The position numbers and the translations under genes were made by a program. From assembly GCF_006717045.1 (NCBI RefSeq), contig NZ_VFPH01000002.1:434001-498000 (forward strand): a stretch of 64,000 nt of DNA, written 5' to 3'. This DNA is from Pseudonocardia cypriaca. GTDB lineage: Bacteria; Actinomycetota; Actinomycetes; Mycobacteriales; Pseudonocardiaceae. The notes under the pieces are model-generated. The model was not told the DNA's origin and made no database searches. It saw only the letters and a list, made by a program, of their open reading frames with translations. Shown here piece after piece: positions 25,494 to 33,650 of this stretch. How positions within the stretch are numbered: position 1 is the stretch's first letter; every line of letters begins with the position of its first letter.

Positions 25494-26264
25494 TCAGGTG
25501 GTCGCGGTGTAGCCGCCGTCGATCACGACGGTCTCGCCGTTGACGAAGGGGTTGCTGATGGCCAGGTTGACGATCGTCGCGGCCACGTCGTCCGCGGTGA
25601 CGCAGCGACGCAGCGGGGTCCGCTTGGCGCGGCGCGCCATCAGCGACTCGTAGTTGTCGCCGAGGGCGTGTTCCATCCACTCCCCCTCCATCCAGCCGGG
25701 GGCCACCGCGTTCACCCTGATCTCCGGGCCGAGCGCGCCGGCCAGCGTGCGGGTCAGGTTCACGATCGCCGCCTTGCTCGCCGCGTAGGGGAACGGCTGT
25801 GGCCCCGGCCGTACGCCGACCACGCTGGCCAGGTTGACCACCGATGCCGGCGCCGACCTGCGCAGCAGCGGCACGCAGGCGCGGGTGACCTGGAAGGTGC
25901 CGCGCACGTTGACCGCGAAGATCCGGTCCCAGTCGTCCATCGACAGCCCGTCCAGGTCGGACGGCGGGGTGTCCGTGGTCGTTCCCGCGTTGTTGACGAG
26001 GACGTCGAGGCGACCGAAGTGCACGCCGACGGCGTCGGCCATGGCGCGCACCGCCGTCTCGTCGGCGACGTCCGCCTTCACCAGCAGCGTCTTCGCGCCC
26101 GCGCGCTCGGCCTCCTCCGCGACGGCTCGCGCGGCGCTCTCGCTGCGGCTGAAGTTCACGGCCACGTCGAAGCCCGCCGTCGCGAAGGCGAGTACCGCAC
26201 TGCGGCCGATGCCACGCCCCGCGCCCGTGACCAGAACGGTCCGCCGGACCGCCGTCTCTGCCAT
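25494..26264 (-). CDS. SDR family oxidoreductase (FabG-like)
   Basis: This is a 256-residue classical SDR. The cofactor site is TGAGRGIGRSAVLAF. NNAG follows, then the catalytic Ser in NLASVVG, YAASKAAI (YxxxK intact), and the C-terminal NPFVNGETVVIDGGYTA typical of FabG-like proteins. It could oxidise a beta-hydroxyacyl-CoA or cis-diol intermediate ahead of the divergent thiolase. ATG 26264 has GGAGG six bases upstream. The continuing open frame beyond it is antisense to the thiolase gene and not real. It is the first gene of the six-gene operon running to 19581, divergent from the thiolase at 26341 with an operator-like palindrome between. Confidence 0.92.
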   Translation of the reverse strand: MAETAVRRTVLVTGAGRGIGRSAVLAFATAGFDVAVNFSRSESAARAVAEEAERAGAKTLLVKADVADETAVRAMADAVGVHFGRLDVLVNNAGTTTDTPPSDLDGLSMDDWDRIFAVNVRGTFQVTRACVPLLRRSAPASVVNLASVVGVRPGPQPFPYAASKAAIVNLTRTLAGALGPEIRVNAVAPGWMEGEWMEHALGDNYESLMARRAKRTPLRRCVTADDVAATIVNLAISNPFVNGETVVIDGGYTATT

Positions 26265-26283
26265 GGATGACCTCCGCGTCGAA

Positions 26284-26309
26284 GTAGTAACTACCTTAGT
26301 AGGTAGTAC
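26284..26309. promoter_or_regulatory. Divergent operator, ACTACCT-TAGT-AGGTAGT palindrome
   Basis: A perfect 7-bp inverted repeat with a 4-bp centre (26290-26307) lies midway between the SDR start (26264) and the thiolase start (26341). It is preceded by GTAGTAAC (26284-26291), also found before the TrmB gene at 20459. It is the natural place for a regulator of both divergent units. Confidence 0.5.
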
Positions 26310-26340
26310 GCTGGAGACACAAGGACGTCGAGGAGGACCC

Positions 26341-27546
26341 GTGCCAGAAGCCCTCGTTGTGACCGGAGTGCGCACCCCCGTCGGCCGGTACGGCGGGGCA
26401 CTGTCCACCGTGCGGCCGGACGACCTCGCCGCCGAGGCGATCCGCGCCGTGCGCGAGCGCGTGCCCACCGCCGCACCGGACGCGATCGACGAGGTGATCC
26501 TCGGCTGCGTGAACCAGGCAGGCGAGGACAACCGCAACGTCGCGCGCATGGCCGCGCTCCTGGCCGGGCTGCCGGAGTCGGTCCCCGGCGCCACCGTCAA
26601 CCGGCTCTGCGCGTCGGGGCTGGAAGCGGTGGCCGCAGGCGCGCGGGCGATCCGGTGCGGCGAGGCCGACGTCGTGATCGCGGGTGGCGTGGAGAGCATG
26701 AGCCGCGCGCCGTACGTGATGGCCAAGGCGGAGACCGCGTTCTCCCGCACACCCGAGGTCCACGACTCGACGATCGGGTGGCGGTTCGTCAACCCGCGCA
26801 TGGAGCAGCGGTACGGCGTCGACCCGATGCCGCAGACTGCCGAGAACGTCGCCGCGGAGTGCGGGGTCTCCCGCGCCGACCAGGACGCCTTCGCCCTGCG
26901 CTCGCAGTCGCGGGCGGCCGCGGCCCAGGAGAACGGCCGCTTCGACGCCGAGATCGTGCCGATCGAGGTTCCGAGACGGCGCGGCGAGCCGGTCGAGGTC
27001 GCCCGCGACGAACACCCTCGGCGGACCTCTGCCGAGGCGCTGGCCGCGCTGCGCCCGATCGTCACCGAACACGGCACCGTCACCGCGGGCAACTCGTCGG
27101 GCGTCAACGACGGGGCCGCCGCACTCCTGCTGGCGTCGGAGGCGGCCGTGGAGCGGTGCGGCCTCACCCCGCTGGCCCGCGTGGTCACCAGCGCGGTCGC
27201 CGGGGTGGCTCCGCGGGTGATGGGCCTCGGTCCCGTTCCCGCCACCCGGAAGCTCCTCGACCTCACCGCGCTGTCGATCGGCGACCTCGACGTCATCGAG
27301 CTGAACGAGGCGTTCGCCGCCCAGTCCCTCGCCTGCCTGCGGCAGCTGGGGCTCCCCGACGACGCCGAGCACGTCAACCCGAACGGCGGCGCGATCGCGC
27401 TCGGCCACCCGCTCGGCATGAGCGGCGCCCGGCTGGTGCTGACCGCCGCGCTCGAACTGGCCCGGCGCGACGGGCGCCGCGCGATGTGCAGCATGTGCAT
27501 CGGGGTCGGGCAAGGCATGAGCCTGCTCCTGGAACGCGTGTCCTGA
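26341..27546 (+). CDS. pcaF: 3-oxoadipyl-CoA thiolase-like acetyl-CoA acyltransferase
   Basis: This is a 401-residue degradative thiolase. The nucleophile Cys90 is in NRLCASGLEAV, the active-site His in GHPLGMSGARL, and the second Cys in CSMCIGVGQG. Blocks such as GCVNQAGEDNRNVARMAALL, TIGWRFVNPRM and PQTAENVAAECGVSR follow PcaF/PaaJ closely, and the length equals the family norm. The usual reaction is cleavage of 3-oxoadipyl-CoA with CoA to succinyl-CoA and acetyl-CoA. Because no other beta-ketoadipate gene is here, a related 3-oxoacyl-CoA may be the actual substrate. The GTG start has GAGGAGGA just upstream. It is divergent from the SDR operon and convergent with the hydantoinase B gene. 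Confidence 0.9.
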   Translation: MPEALVVTGVRTPVGRYGGALSTVRPDDLAAEAIRAVRERVPTAAPDAIDEVILGCVNQAGEDNRNVARMAALLAGLPESVPGATVNRLCASGLEAVAAGARAIRCGEADVVIAGGVESMSRAPYVMAKAETAFSRTPEVHDSTIGWRFVNPRMEQRYGVDPMPQTAENVAAECGVSRADQDAFALRSQSRAAAAQENGRFDAEIVPIEVPRRRGEPVEVARDEHPRRTSAEALAALRPIVTEHGTVTAGNSSGVNDGAAALLLASEAAVERCGLTPLARVVTSAVAGVAPRVMGLGPVPATRKLLDLTALSIGDLDVIELNEAFAAQSLACLRQLGLPDDAEHVNPNGGAIALGHPLGMSGARLVLTAALELARRDGRRAMCSMCIGVGQGMSLLLERVS

Positions 27547-27570
27547 GCCACGCACCGGCCCCCGTCCGGC

Positions 27571-27590
27571 GGTGGCGGTCGGCCGCCGCC
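27571..27590. terminator. Weak hairpin between convergent genes
   Basis: GGTGGCGG and CCGCCGCC can pair over 8 bp with one mismatch around a TCGG loop. It sits 25 bp after the thiolase stop and abuts the hydantoinase B stop, so it could terminate both units. High GC makes chance hairpins common here. Confidence 0.3.
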
Positions 27591-29701
27591 TAGAGGTTCA
27601 GGACCAGTTCCTCCACCGGCTCCTCGTCGCGCCGGTGGACGTCGACGGAGAGCAGCTGGCCCGACAGCGGGCAGTGGTGCGCGGTCATCGCCAGGTCCTC
27701 GTGCAACCGGATGCGGTGCGCGCTGGGATCGACGCGGCGGCTCACGGCGCCCGCACGCCAGCGGGTCGACCCGCGGGACAGAACCGCGCCTGCGGTGGAC
27801 CGGACCTCGACGGTTCCGTCCACCCGCACCAGCCGCAACGCCGGGCCGAGCGCGTGCCCCGGAGCGTCGGGATCGGGCTCGGCCGAGGGCGGCGCGCCCA
27901 GCCGCTCCGTGCGGATGGCGAGCCGCCGCTCGCGGGTGCCGTCGATGTCGAGGGCGCCGTCGCCGAGCACGACCCCGTACACCTGCGCGGCGTGCTGCGC
28001 CGACACCACACCGCGGGCGACGTCGGCGGCGACGTCGGCGGGGTCCCGGAACAGCGGATCACCCCACCCGCCGCCGCCCTGCCACGACACCGCGAAGAGG
28101 TCCCCCGGGCGCATCGGGATCTCGCCCGGCTTCGGGCCGAGCTCCCGCCACGTCGGCTCGGTTCCCGCGAGGTGCTCCCGGAGGAGGTCGGTTTCCGTGC
28201 CGCCCTCGGCCGTGGCGAAACGCTGCCGGACGGTCGAGCCGGGCCAGCCGCCGAACAGGCCGACGGAGTTGGGCACCTCGGCCCCGTGCGTCATGACCAA
28301 CGCGGTCGCACCGGGCACACCGCGCAGGGTCAGGCCCATCTCGCCGGACTGCCCGCCCCGGGAGGTGCCCGCCCCCGCCGTGTCCGGGCGCAGGCGCCGG
28401 TACAGGTACAGCAGCGGGGAGACCTGCTCGTTGGACTCCACATCGGCGATCGCGGGCGCCGGCACCGCGACCGGTCCGCCCGCGTCGACGCCGTCCCGGC
28501 AGGCGAACGCCCCGGATCCGCCCGCGAGCGGGTCGAGCGAGTGCAGCCCGAACCGTTCCCCGAACTGGTTCACGCCGCCGAGGTTGAAGGTGGCCATGGT
28601 GCCGGAGCTGACGGCCTGCGCCCGGTCGGCGTACTCCGGGGAACAGGCGAGCAGCAGGTTGAGCGCCCGCTGCACGACGTTCGTGACCGTCCAGATCGTC
28701 TCGACCGTCGCGCTGCCGACGGGCGCGGGATGCTGCGCGGTGCACACCAGCCCGTCCGGCGCGACGATGTCGACCGGGCGCAGCAGGCCCTCGTTCCACG
28801 CCAGCCCGAATCCCAGCGTCGGGATCAGCGCACCGGTGACGCCGCCGCGCAGGCCCGCCCGGGTGGCATTGATGAAGCCGGGGGCCTGCTGGCTCGACCC
28901 GCTGAAGTCGAGCGTCAGCTCCTCGCCGGACTTCGTCGCGACGAGGTCGACGGCGTAGAGCCGGTTGGCGTGGCCGTCGTGCTCCAGGAAGTCCCGCACG
29001 TGCACCCGGCCGTCGGGGAGCTCGGCGAGCCGCTCCCGCGTCCGGCGCTCCGTGGTGGCGATCATCCGCCGCATCGCCTCACCGACGACGTCGGCCCCGT
29101 AGCGGGCGAACAGGCTCTGCAGCCGTTCCGTGGCGACGTTGAGCGTCGCGATGAACGCTCGGATGTCCAGGCCGAGGGCGGCGGGGAGGCGGCTGGCCGA
29201 CACGATCATCTCGAGCACGTCGTCGCGCAGCTCACCGGCGTCCACCAGCTTCACCGCCGGGATGCGCAGCCCCTCCTGGTACACCTCGGTGGCCGCCGGG
29301 CACCACGAGGCGAAGTTCATCCCGCCCACGTCCGTCTCGTGCGCCATCACCCCGGCCCATGCGACGAGCCGGTCGCCGTCGAAGACGGGCCCGGTCATCT
29401 GCACGTCGTTCTGGTGCAACGCGCCGACGTACGGGTCGTTGCCGATGAACATGTCGCCGGCGCGCGGAGGCTTCCGGTGGCTGTTGATGTGCCGGATCAG
29501 CGCACCCACGGGCGGCGCCTCGTGGGCCACCTGGAACCCCATGGTCGCGAACTCCCCGTCGGGCAGGTACAGCCCGGTGAAGAAGTCGGACGCCTCGGTC
29601 ACCGTGGGCGAGCCGGACACGCTCTGCAGCGCGATCCGCATCTCCTCGGTCACCGCCAGGAGGCGGTTGCGGATGATCTCGTACTGGATCGCGTCGATCA
29701 T
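27590..29701 (-). CDS. Hydantoinase B/oxoprolinase family subunit
   Basis: This is a 703-residue HyuB-type subunit. The family start MIDAIQYEIIRNRLLAVTEE, the FIGNDPYVGALHQNDVQMTG motif with conserved Asp/His, and the GVMAHETDVGGMNFAS and GGWGDPLFRDP segments are clear. HyuB works with HyuA as an ATP-dependent hydantoinase or 5-oxoprolinase; the same family includes acetone and acetophenone carboxylase subunits. ATG 29701 overlaps the HyuA stop (ATGA), giving stoichiometric coupling. The C-terminal 120 residues (after about 585) are divergent and less conserved. In this operon, BKACE and a thiolase nearby make a ketone or beta-keto acid substrate more likely than hydantoin. This remains inference. 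Confidence 0.92.
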   Translation of the reverse strand: MIDAIQYEIIRNRLLAVTEEMRIALQSVSGSPTVTEASDFFTGLYLPDGEFATMGFQVAHEAPPVGALIRHINSHRKPPRAGDMFIGNDPYVGALHQNDVQMTGPVFDGDRLVAWAGVMAHETDVGGMNFASWCPAATEVYQEGLRIPAVKLVDAGELRDDVLEMIVSASRLPAALGLDIRAFIATLNVATERLQSLFARYGADVVGEAMRRMIATTERRTRERLAELPDGRVHVRDFLEHDGHANRLYAVDLVATKSGEELTLDFSGSSQQAPGFINATRAGLRGGVTGALIPTLGFGLAWNEGLLRPVDIVAPDGLVCTAQHPAPVGSATVETIWTVTNVVQRALNLLLACSPEYADRAQAVSSGTMATFNLGGVNQFGERFGLHSLDPLAGGSGAFACRDGVDAGGPVAVPAPAIADVESNEQVSPLLYLYRRLRPDTAGAGTSRGGQSGEMGLTLRGVPGATALVMTHGAEVPNSVGLFGGWPGSTVRQRFATAEGGTETDLLREHLAGTEPTWRELGPKPGEIPMRPGDLFAVSWQGGGGWGDPLFRDPADVAADVARGVVSAQHAAQVYGVVLGDGALDIDGTRERRLAIRTERLGAPPSAEPDPDAPGHALGPALRLVRVDGTVEVRSTAGAVLSRGSTRWRAGAVSRRVDPSAHRIRLHEDLAMTAHHCPLSGQLLSVDVHRRDEEPVEELVLNL

Positions 29702-31800
29702 CGCGTGCCCTCCTCGGCGAGCGTGACCACGAAGTTGCCCAGCTCGTCGGTGCGGGCGCTCGCACCGGGTGGGACGACGAGCGTCTGGCCGGGGAACACG
29801 ACCAGGCACGGACCGGCGACAACCTGGCCCGGCGCCGGGAACGCCGTCCGGTAGGCGGGACACTCCACCGGCTTCGCGGGGTCGTCGAAGACCACGTCCC
29901 GGATGTCGTCGGCCACCAGCTCGTCCCGCGCGGTCGGGCGAACCGCCCCGTCGAGGGCGCGGGCCGCGATGACGCGGAGGCCCAGCAGCTCGAACCCGGC
30001 CTCGCGGAACGCCGATCCCGCCCCGTACAGGGCTTCGTACCGCTCCTCGAACTGCCGCAACGTCTTCTCCAGCGCGGCCGGTGACCCCAACCCGTCGATG
30101 ATCGGGACGTCGAGGTGGTGCGCCTGGCCGCGGTACCGGATCGCGGCGGTCCGCCGGATCGCGAGCCCGCCCTGCGCGGGACCGCCTGCCGAGGCCGCTT
30201 CCGCCTCGGCCGTCATCGCCGCCAGGGCCGCCGCCAGCGGCTCGACATCGCGCACCGCGATCCGGTCCGCGCTGGGGAGCCGCAGGTGGTGCGGGCGGCT
30301 GATGGTGCGCTTGAGCTCGCACGTCCCCGTTCCGAACGCGGACTGCCCGGTGGCGGTCGGGGTGACGACGAACGTGCGGATCCCGAGGTCCCGGCACAGC
30401 GCCCAGGCGTGCGACGGGCCCTGTCCACCGCCCGCGAAGAGCACGAACTCCCGCGGGTCGTGGCCCTTCTCGATCGTGACGCTGCGCAGGAGGTCGGCCA
30501 TCCTGGCGTCCAGCACCTGGCGGATGCCCCACGCCGCTTCCACCACGCCGAGGCCGAGCGGTCGGGCGATGCGCTCGGCGATGGCGGCGGCTGCCGCGGC
30601 CCGGTCGAGCCGCATCGTGCCGCCCGCGAAGCCGTCCTCGTCGAGCACGCCGAGCACGAGGTCGGCGTCGGTCGCGGTGGGTTCGCTACCGCCGCGGCGG
30701 TAGCAGACGGGGCCCGGCCGGGCCCCCGCGCTGAACGGCCCGACCGTCAGCGCGCCGTCGCGCACCCGCGCGATGCTCCCGCCGCCTGCGCCGATGGTGG
30801 CGACGTCGATCGCCGGCCGCTGGATGTCCGCACCCCCGACCGTGAGCTGGTCGCGCAGCAGCGGGTTCCCGCGCACGACCGTGCCCACGTCGAAGCTCGT
30901 GCCGCCGACGTCCACCGTGAGCAGGTGCTCCTCGCCGAGCCTGCGGCCGATCTGCTGGCAGGCGATCACGCCGGCGGCCGGCCCGGACATCAGCACGGAC
31001 ACCGGCTGGTCGCTCACCACGTCCGCCGAGACGACGCCGCCCTCGCTGGTCATCACGACCATCGGCACCCCGAGCCCGCGCCCGCGCAGCGCCTCGTCGA
31101 GCCGGGCGAGGTAGGCGCTCATCACCGGTCCGAGCGCCGCGTTGACCGCCGTGGTCGACATCCGCGCGTACTCCCCCACCGCGGGCGCGATCTCGTGCGA
31201 CAGGCTGACGAACAGGTCCGGGAACCGCTCGCGCACCGCCGCGCCGATCCGGCGCTCGTGCTCGGGGTTGGCCACCGACCACAGCGTGGCGACGGCGACG
31301 GCCTGGACGCCGGCCCCGCCGACCCGGTCGAGGACGCGGTCGATCTCGGGTCGGTCGAGCGGCACGACGACCTCACCGGCGCGGTCGATCCGCTCCGCGA
31401 TCTCGAACACCAGGGTTCGCGGCACGACGGGCGACCACCGGCCGCGGTTGCGGTAGTCGCCGATCTCCAGCTCGGTCAGCCCGGCCAGCTGCCGCTTGAG
31501 CCTGCCGATCTCCAGGGTGTCGCCGAAGCCGGCCGTGGTGATCAGCGCCGTGCGCGCCGCGGAACCCGTCAGCAGCGCGTTGAGCCCGGCGGTCGTCCCG
31601 TGCCCGAACCGGTCGACCGACGAGCAGAACTCCTCGACCGACAACCCGAACCGGCCGGCCGCGAGCTCGATCCCGTCCATGATCCCGCCGATGATGTCGG
31701 CGGTGGTCGGCGCCTTCAGCACCGCCTGGCGGCCGTCGTCGGCGTACACCCACACGTCGGTGAACGTGCCGCCGACGTCGGTGCCCACGCGGAACCTCAC
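29698..31800 (-). CDS. Hydantoinase A/oxoprolinase family ATPase subunit
   Basis: This 700-residue HyuA-type subunit starts RVGTDVGGTFTDVWVY, the N-terminal phosphate-binding motif of the ASKHA-like fold. The second motif HLLTVDVGGTSFDVGTVV follows at about residue 280 with DVATIGAGGGSIARV, and later EFVLFAGGGQGPSHA. The subunit activates the substrate with ATP; acetophenone and acetone carboxylases use the homologous subunit to phosphorylate a ketone enolate or bicarbonate. The GTG start (31800) overlaps the PadR stop by four bases (GTGA). The longer open frame upstream is antisense shadow through PadR and BKACE. Together with HyuB it should form a cytosolic heteromer. Confidence 0.92.
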   Translation of the reverse strand: MRFRVGTDVGGTFTDVWVYADDGRQAVLKAPTTADIIGGIMDGIELAAGRFGLSVEEFCSSVDRFGHGTTAGLNALLTGSAARTALITTAGFGDTLEIGRLKRQLAGLTELEIGDYRNRGRWSPVVPRTLVFEIAERIDRAGEVVVPLDRPEIDRVLDRVGGAGVQAVAVATLWSVANPEHERRIGAAVRERFPDLFVSLSHEIAPAVGEYARMSTTAVNAALGPVMSAYLARLDEALRGRGLGVPMVVMTSEGGVVSADVVSDQPVSVLMSGPAAGVIACQQIGRRLGEEHLLTVDVGGTSFDVGTVVRGNPLLRDQLTVGGADIQRPAIDVATIGAGGGSIARVRDGALTVGPFSAGARPGPVCYRRGGSEPTATDADLVLGVLDEDGFAGGTMRLDRAAAAAAIAERIARPLGLGVVEAAWGIRQVLDARMADLLRSVTIEKGHDPREFVLFAGGGQGPSHAWALCRDLGIRTFVVTPTATGQSAFGTGTCELKRTISRPHHLRLPSADRIAVRDVEPLAAALAAMTAEAEAASAGGPAQGGLAIRRTAAIRYRGQAHHLDVPIIDGLGSPAALEKTLRQFEERYEALYGAGSAFREAGFELLGLRVIAARALDGAVRPTARDELVADDIRDVVFDDPAKPVECPAYRTAFPAPGQVVAGPCLVVFPGQTLVVPPGASARTDELGNFVVTLAEEGTR

Positions 31801-32390
31801 GCCCGGCCCTCCCGCTCCATGCCGTCGAGCCAGCTCAACGCGTCCTCGGCCCAGTGGATCTCGGTGCGGGCCCGGGCGATGTTGCCCTGCATCGCCAGCA
31901 CCTTGAGCCCGGTGATCATCGGGTGGGCGCTGGCCGGCCGCGAGGCCAACCGCTTCACCAGCCGGGGGAAGACGCCCTGGTGCAGCTCCCGCAGCTGCTG
32001 GGAGTAGACCGCCAGCAGGTCCTCGTGGTGCTTCCGGTGGTCCTCCAGGTGCCGCCGGACCACGTCGATCGGGGCGCTGTCGAGGAACACCAGCTTGAGG
32101 CGCTCGACGTCGCGCATCGGCGCGTACTCCGTGGGCTGCTCGAGCCAGGACCGCAGCTCGGCCGCACCGGCCTCGGTGAGCCGGTAGGTCCGCTTCTGCT
32201 TGCCCGGGTTCCCCGTCGACGTCGTGCTCTGCACCAGGCCCTGCTCCTCGAGCCGCCGCAGCTCGGGGTAGATCTGGCTGTGCGAGGCGTACCAGAACCA
32301 GCCCAGCGACTCGCCGAACTCGCGGGCCAGGTCGAACCCCGACGCGGGTTCGGTGCTGAGGAACCCGAGCAGCGCGTGCTTCAGCGACAT
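31797..32390 (-). CDS. PadR family transcriptional regulator
   Basis: This 197-residue regulator has the PadR winged HTH: MSLKHALLGFLSTEPASGFD, then ASHSQIYPELRRLEEQGLV, then the wing KQKRTYRLTEAGAAELRSWL. The C-terminal half is a helical dimerisation domain of the Vir_act_alpha_C type, with LEDHRKHHEDLLAVYSQQL. PadR proteins commonly repress phenolic-acid catabolism and sense the acid directly. The gene lies 3 bp after BKACE and overlaps HyuA, so it is embedded in the operon it probably autoregulates. A perfect ATGT-N8-ACAT palindrome, the classic PadR site, covers the operon promoter at 33372-33387. Confidence 0.93.
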   Translation of the reverse strand: MSLKHALLGFLSTEPASGFDLAREFGESLGWFWYASHSQIYPELRRLEEQGLVQSTTSTGNPGKQKRTYRLTEAGAAELRSWLEQPTEYAPMRDVERLKLVFLDSAPIDVVRRHLEDHRKHHEDLLAVYSQQLRELHQGVFPRLVKRLASRPASAHPMITGLKVLAMQGNIARARTEIHWAEDALSWLDGMEREGRA

Positions 32391-32393
32391 CGC

Positions 32394-33305
32394 TCAACCG
32401 ACCGCGGCCGGCGCGCGGAGCCCGAGCATCTCCCGGGCCTCGGCCGGGCTGGCCGGCTCGAGGTTCAGCTCGCGCAGGATCCGGACCATCCGCTCCACCA
32501 GCTCGAGGTTGGTCGCCGGCCGGCCGCGCGCGTAGTAGATGTTGTCCTCCAGCCCGACCCGCGCCTGCCCGCCGAGGATCACGCTGTGTACCGAGGCCGG
32601 CAGCTGCGCCGGGCCGATGCCGCTGACGCAGAACACCGAGTTCTCCGGCAGGTCCTCCACGAACCGCTGCAGGTTCTTCGGCGTGTACGGGGTGGCACCG
32701 GACATCAGCTTGTGCGTGCCGAGCACGATGTTGATGTAGTACGGCGGCTCGTCGTAGCCCAGAGCGATGAGCTCGTTGACCCACACCAGGTCCGAGAGCG
32801 ACATCAGCTCCCACTCCGGCTTGATGCCGCGGTCCTTCATCGCCTGCGCCAGCTCCAGGCACCGGCTCCACGAGGTGTCCATCAGCAGCTCGAGGTCGTC
32901 CCCGTTGTCGAGCACGCGGTGCATGCACTGCACGTGCGGGTCGAAGGTGCACATCTCGGCCCCCGCGAGGGTGCCCTTGATGCGCTGGTCGAACGCGATC
33001 TCCCGGCGGCCGTCCGCGAGCTCGGCGATCATGTCGCCGCTGATCCCACCGCCGGTGCTGTTGTTGATGATGATGTCGGACCGGGAACGGATCAGCTCGT
33101 TGATCCGCCCGTAGATCTCCGGATCGCAGGTGGCCCCGTCGTCCGGGCGGCGGGCGTGCACGGCGACGATGCTCGCGCCCGCCTCCCAGCACCGCACCAC
33201 GTCGTCCGCGATCTCCCGCGGCTGGGTTGGCAGGTGGGGTGTGACCGACTTGTCGGCCATCCCACCGGTCGGCGCGATCGTCAGGATCACTTTCCGGTCA
33301 GCCAC
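32394..33305 (-). CDS. Beta-keto acid cleavage enzyme (BKACE, DUF849)
   Basis: This is a 303-residue TIM-barrel enzyme of the BKACE family. It begins KVILTIAPTGGMADKS and has the zinc-binding His pair in VAVHARRPDDG and the later NNSTGGGISG and GGQARVGLEDNIYYARGR motifs. BKACE enzymes condense a beta-keto acid with acetyl-CoA and split it to acetoacetate and a new CoA ester. Kce (3-keto-5-aminohexanoate cleavage) is the founding case. The GTG start at 33305 has GGAGG four bases upstream. It is first in the operon with PadR and HyuA/B. If HyuA/B carboxylates a ketone, its beta-keto acid product would be a direct BKACE substrate. The substrate-specificity residues cannot be judged without alignment. 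Confidence 0.93.
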   Translation of the reverse strand: MADRKVILTIAPTGGMADKSVTPHLPTQPREIADDVVRCWEAGASIVAVHARRPDDGATCDPEIYGRINELIRSRSDIIINNSTGGGISGDMIAELADGRREIAFDQRIKGTLAGAEMCTFDPHVQCMHRVLDNGDDLELLMDTSWSRCLELAQAMKDRGIKPEWELMSLSDLVWVNELIALGYDEPPYYINIVLGTHKLMSGATPYTPKNLQRFVEDLPENSVFCVSGIGPAQLPASVHSVILGGQARVGLEDNIYYARGRPATNLELVERMVRILRELNLEPASPAEAREMLGLRAPAAVG

Positions 33306-33348
33306 AGGACCCTCCGTTGGGTGCGATCTCTCGGCTACGTGACCGGGG

Positions 33349-33387
33349 ACGCTAGGGACGAGCCACCCTAAATGTCAAGGTTGACAT
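33349..33387 (-). promoter_or_regulatory. BKACE operon promoter with PadR operator
   Basis: On the minus strand a -35 TTGACA (33378-33373) and a -10 TAGCGT (33354-33349) are separated by 18 bp, about 45 bp upstream of the BKACE start. The perfect palindrome ATGTCAAGGTTGACAT (33372-33387) covers the -35 and matches the PadR consensus ATGT-N8-ACAT. Binding would block RNA polymerase, fitting PadR repression. Confidence 0.7.
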
Positions 33388-33650
33388 ATAGGACGCCCGC
33401 TCCGCTGAACGAACGGCGGGATGATCAGCAGGAGCTCGTGCGAGGGCAATCGCGAACCACCTCGCCATGGTTGCTGATCATGGGGTTGCACGAAGTGCGC
33501 CACAACTGCCGCTGAACCAGAAGGAATGTCACTCTTGACGTTCGATGCCGGCCGCCGCTTGGAGATCGCCCGGTACGTCACGACGGTCGGGCCCGGCCTG
33601 ACCGTCGAGCGCCTGGTCCCGCGGCCTGAAGGGACCGAGTCGCTCCTCCG
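33388..33650. other. Non-coding stretch between BKACE promoter and GlxA-type gene
   Basis: A 53-codon plus-strand frame (ATG 33526 to TGA 33687) has AGAAGGA immediately before its ATG and overlaps the 3' end of the GlxA-type gene. The spacing is too short for normal initiation and the product matches nothing I recognise, so I leave it uncalled. No repeat or hairpin stands out. Confidence 0.4.

Noticed and set aside
29702..33192. Long minus-strand frames running through the catabolic operon
   Set aside because: They are alternate-frame shadows; the coupled genes HyuA, PadR and BKACE have family matches and overlapping start/stop signals.
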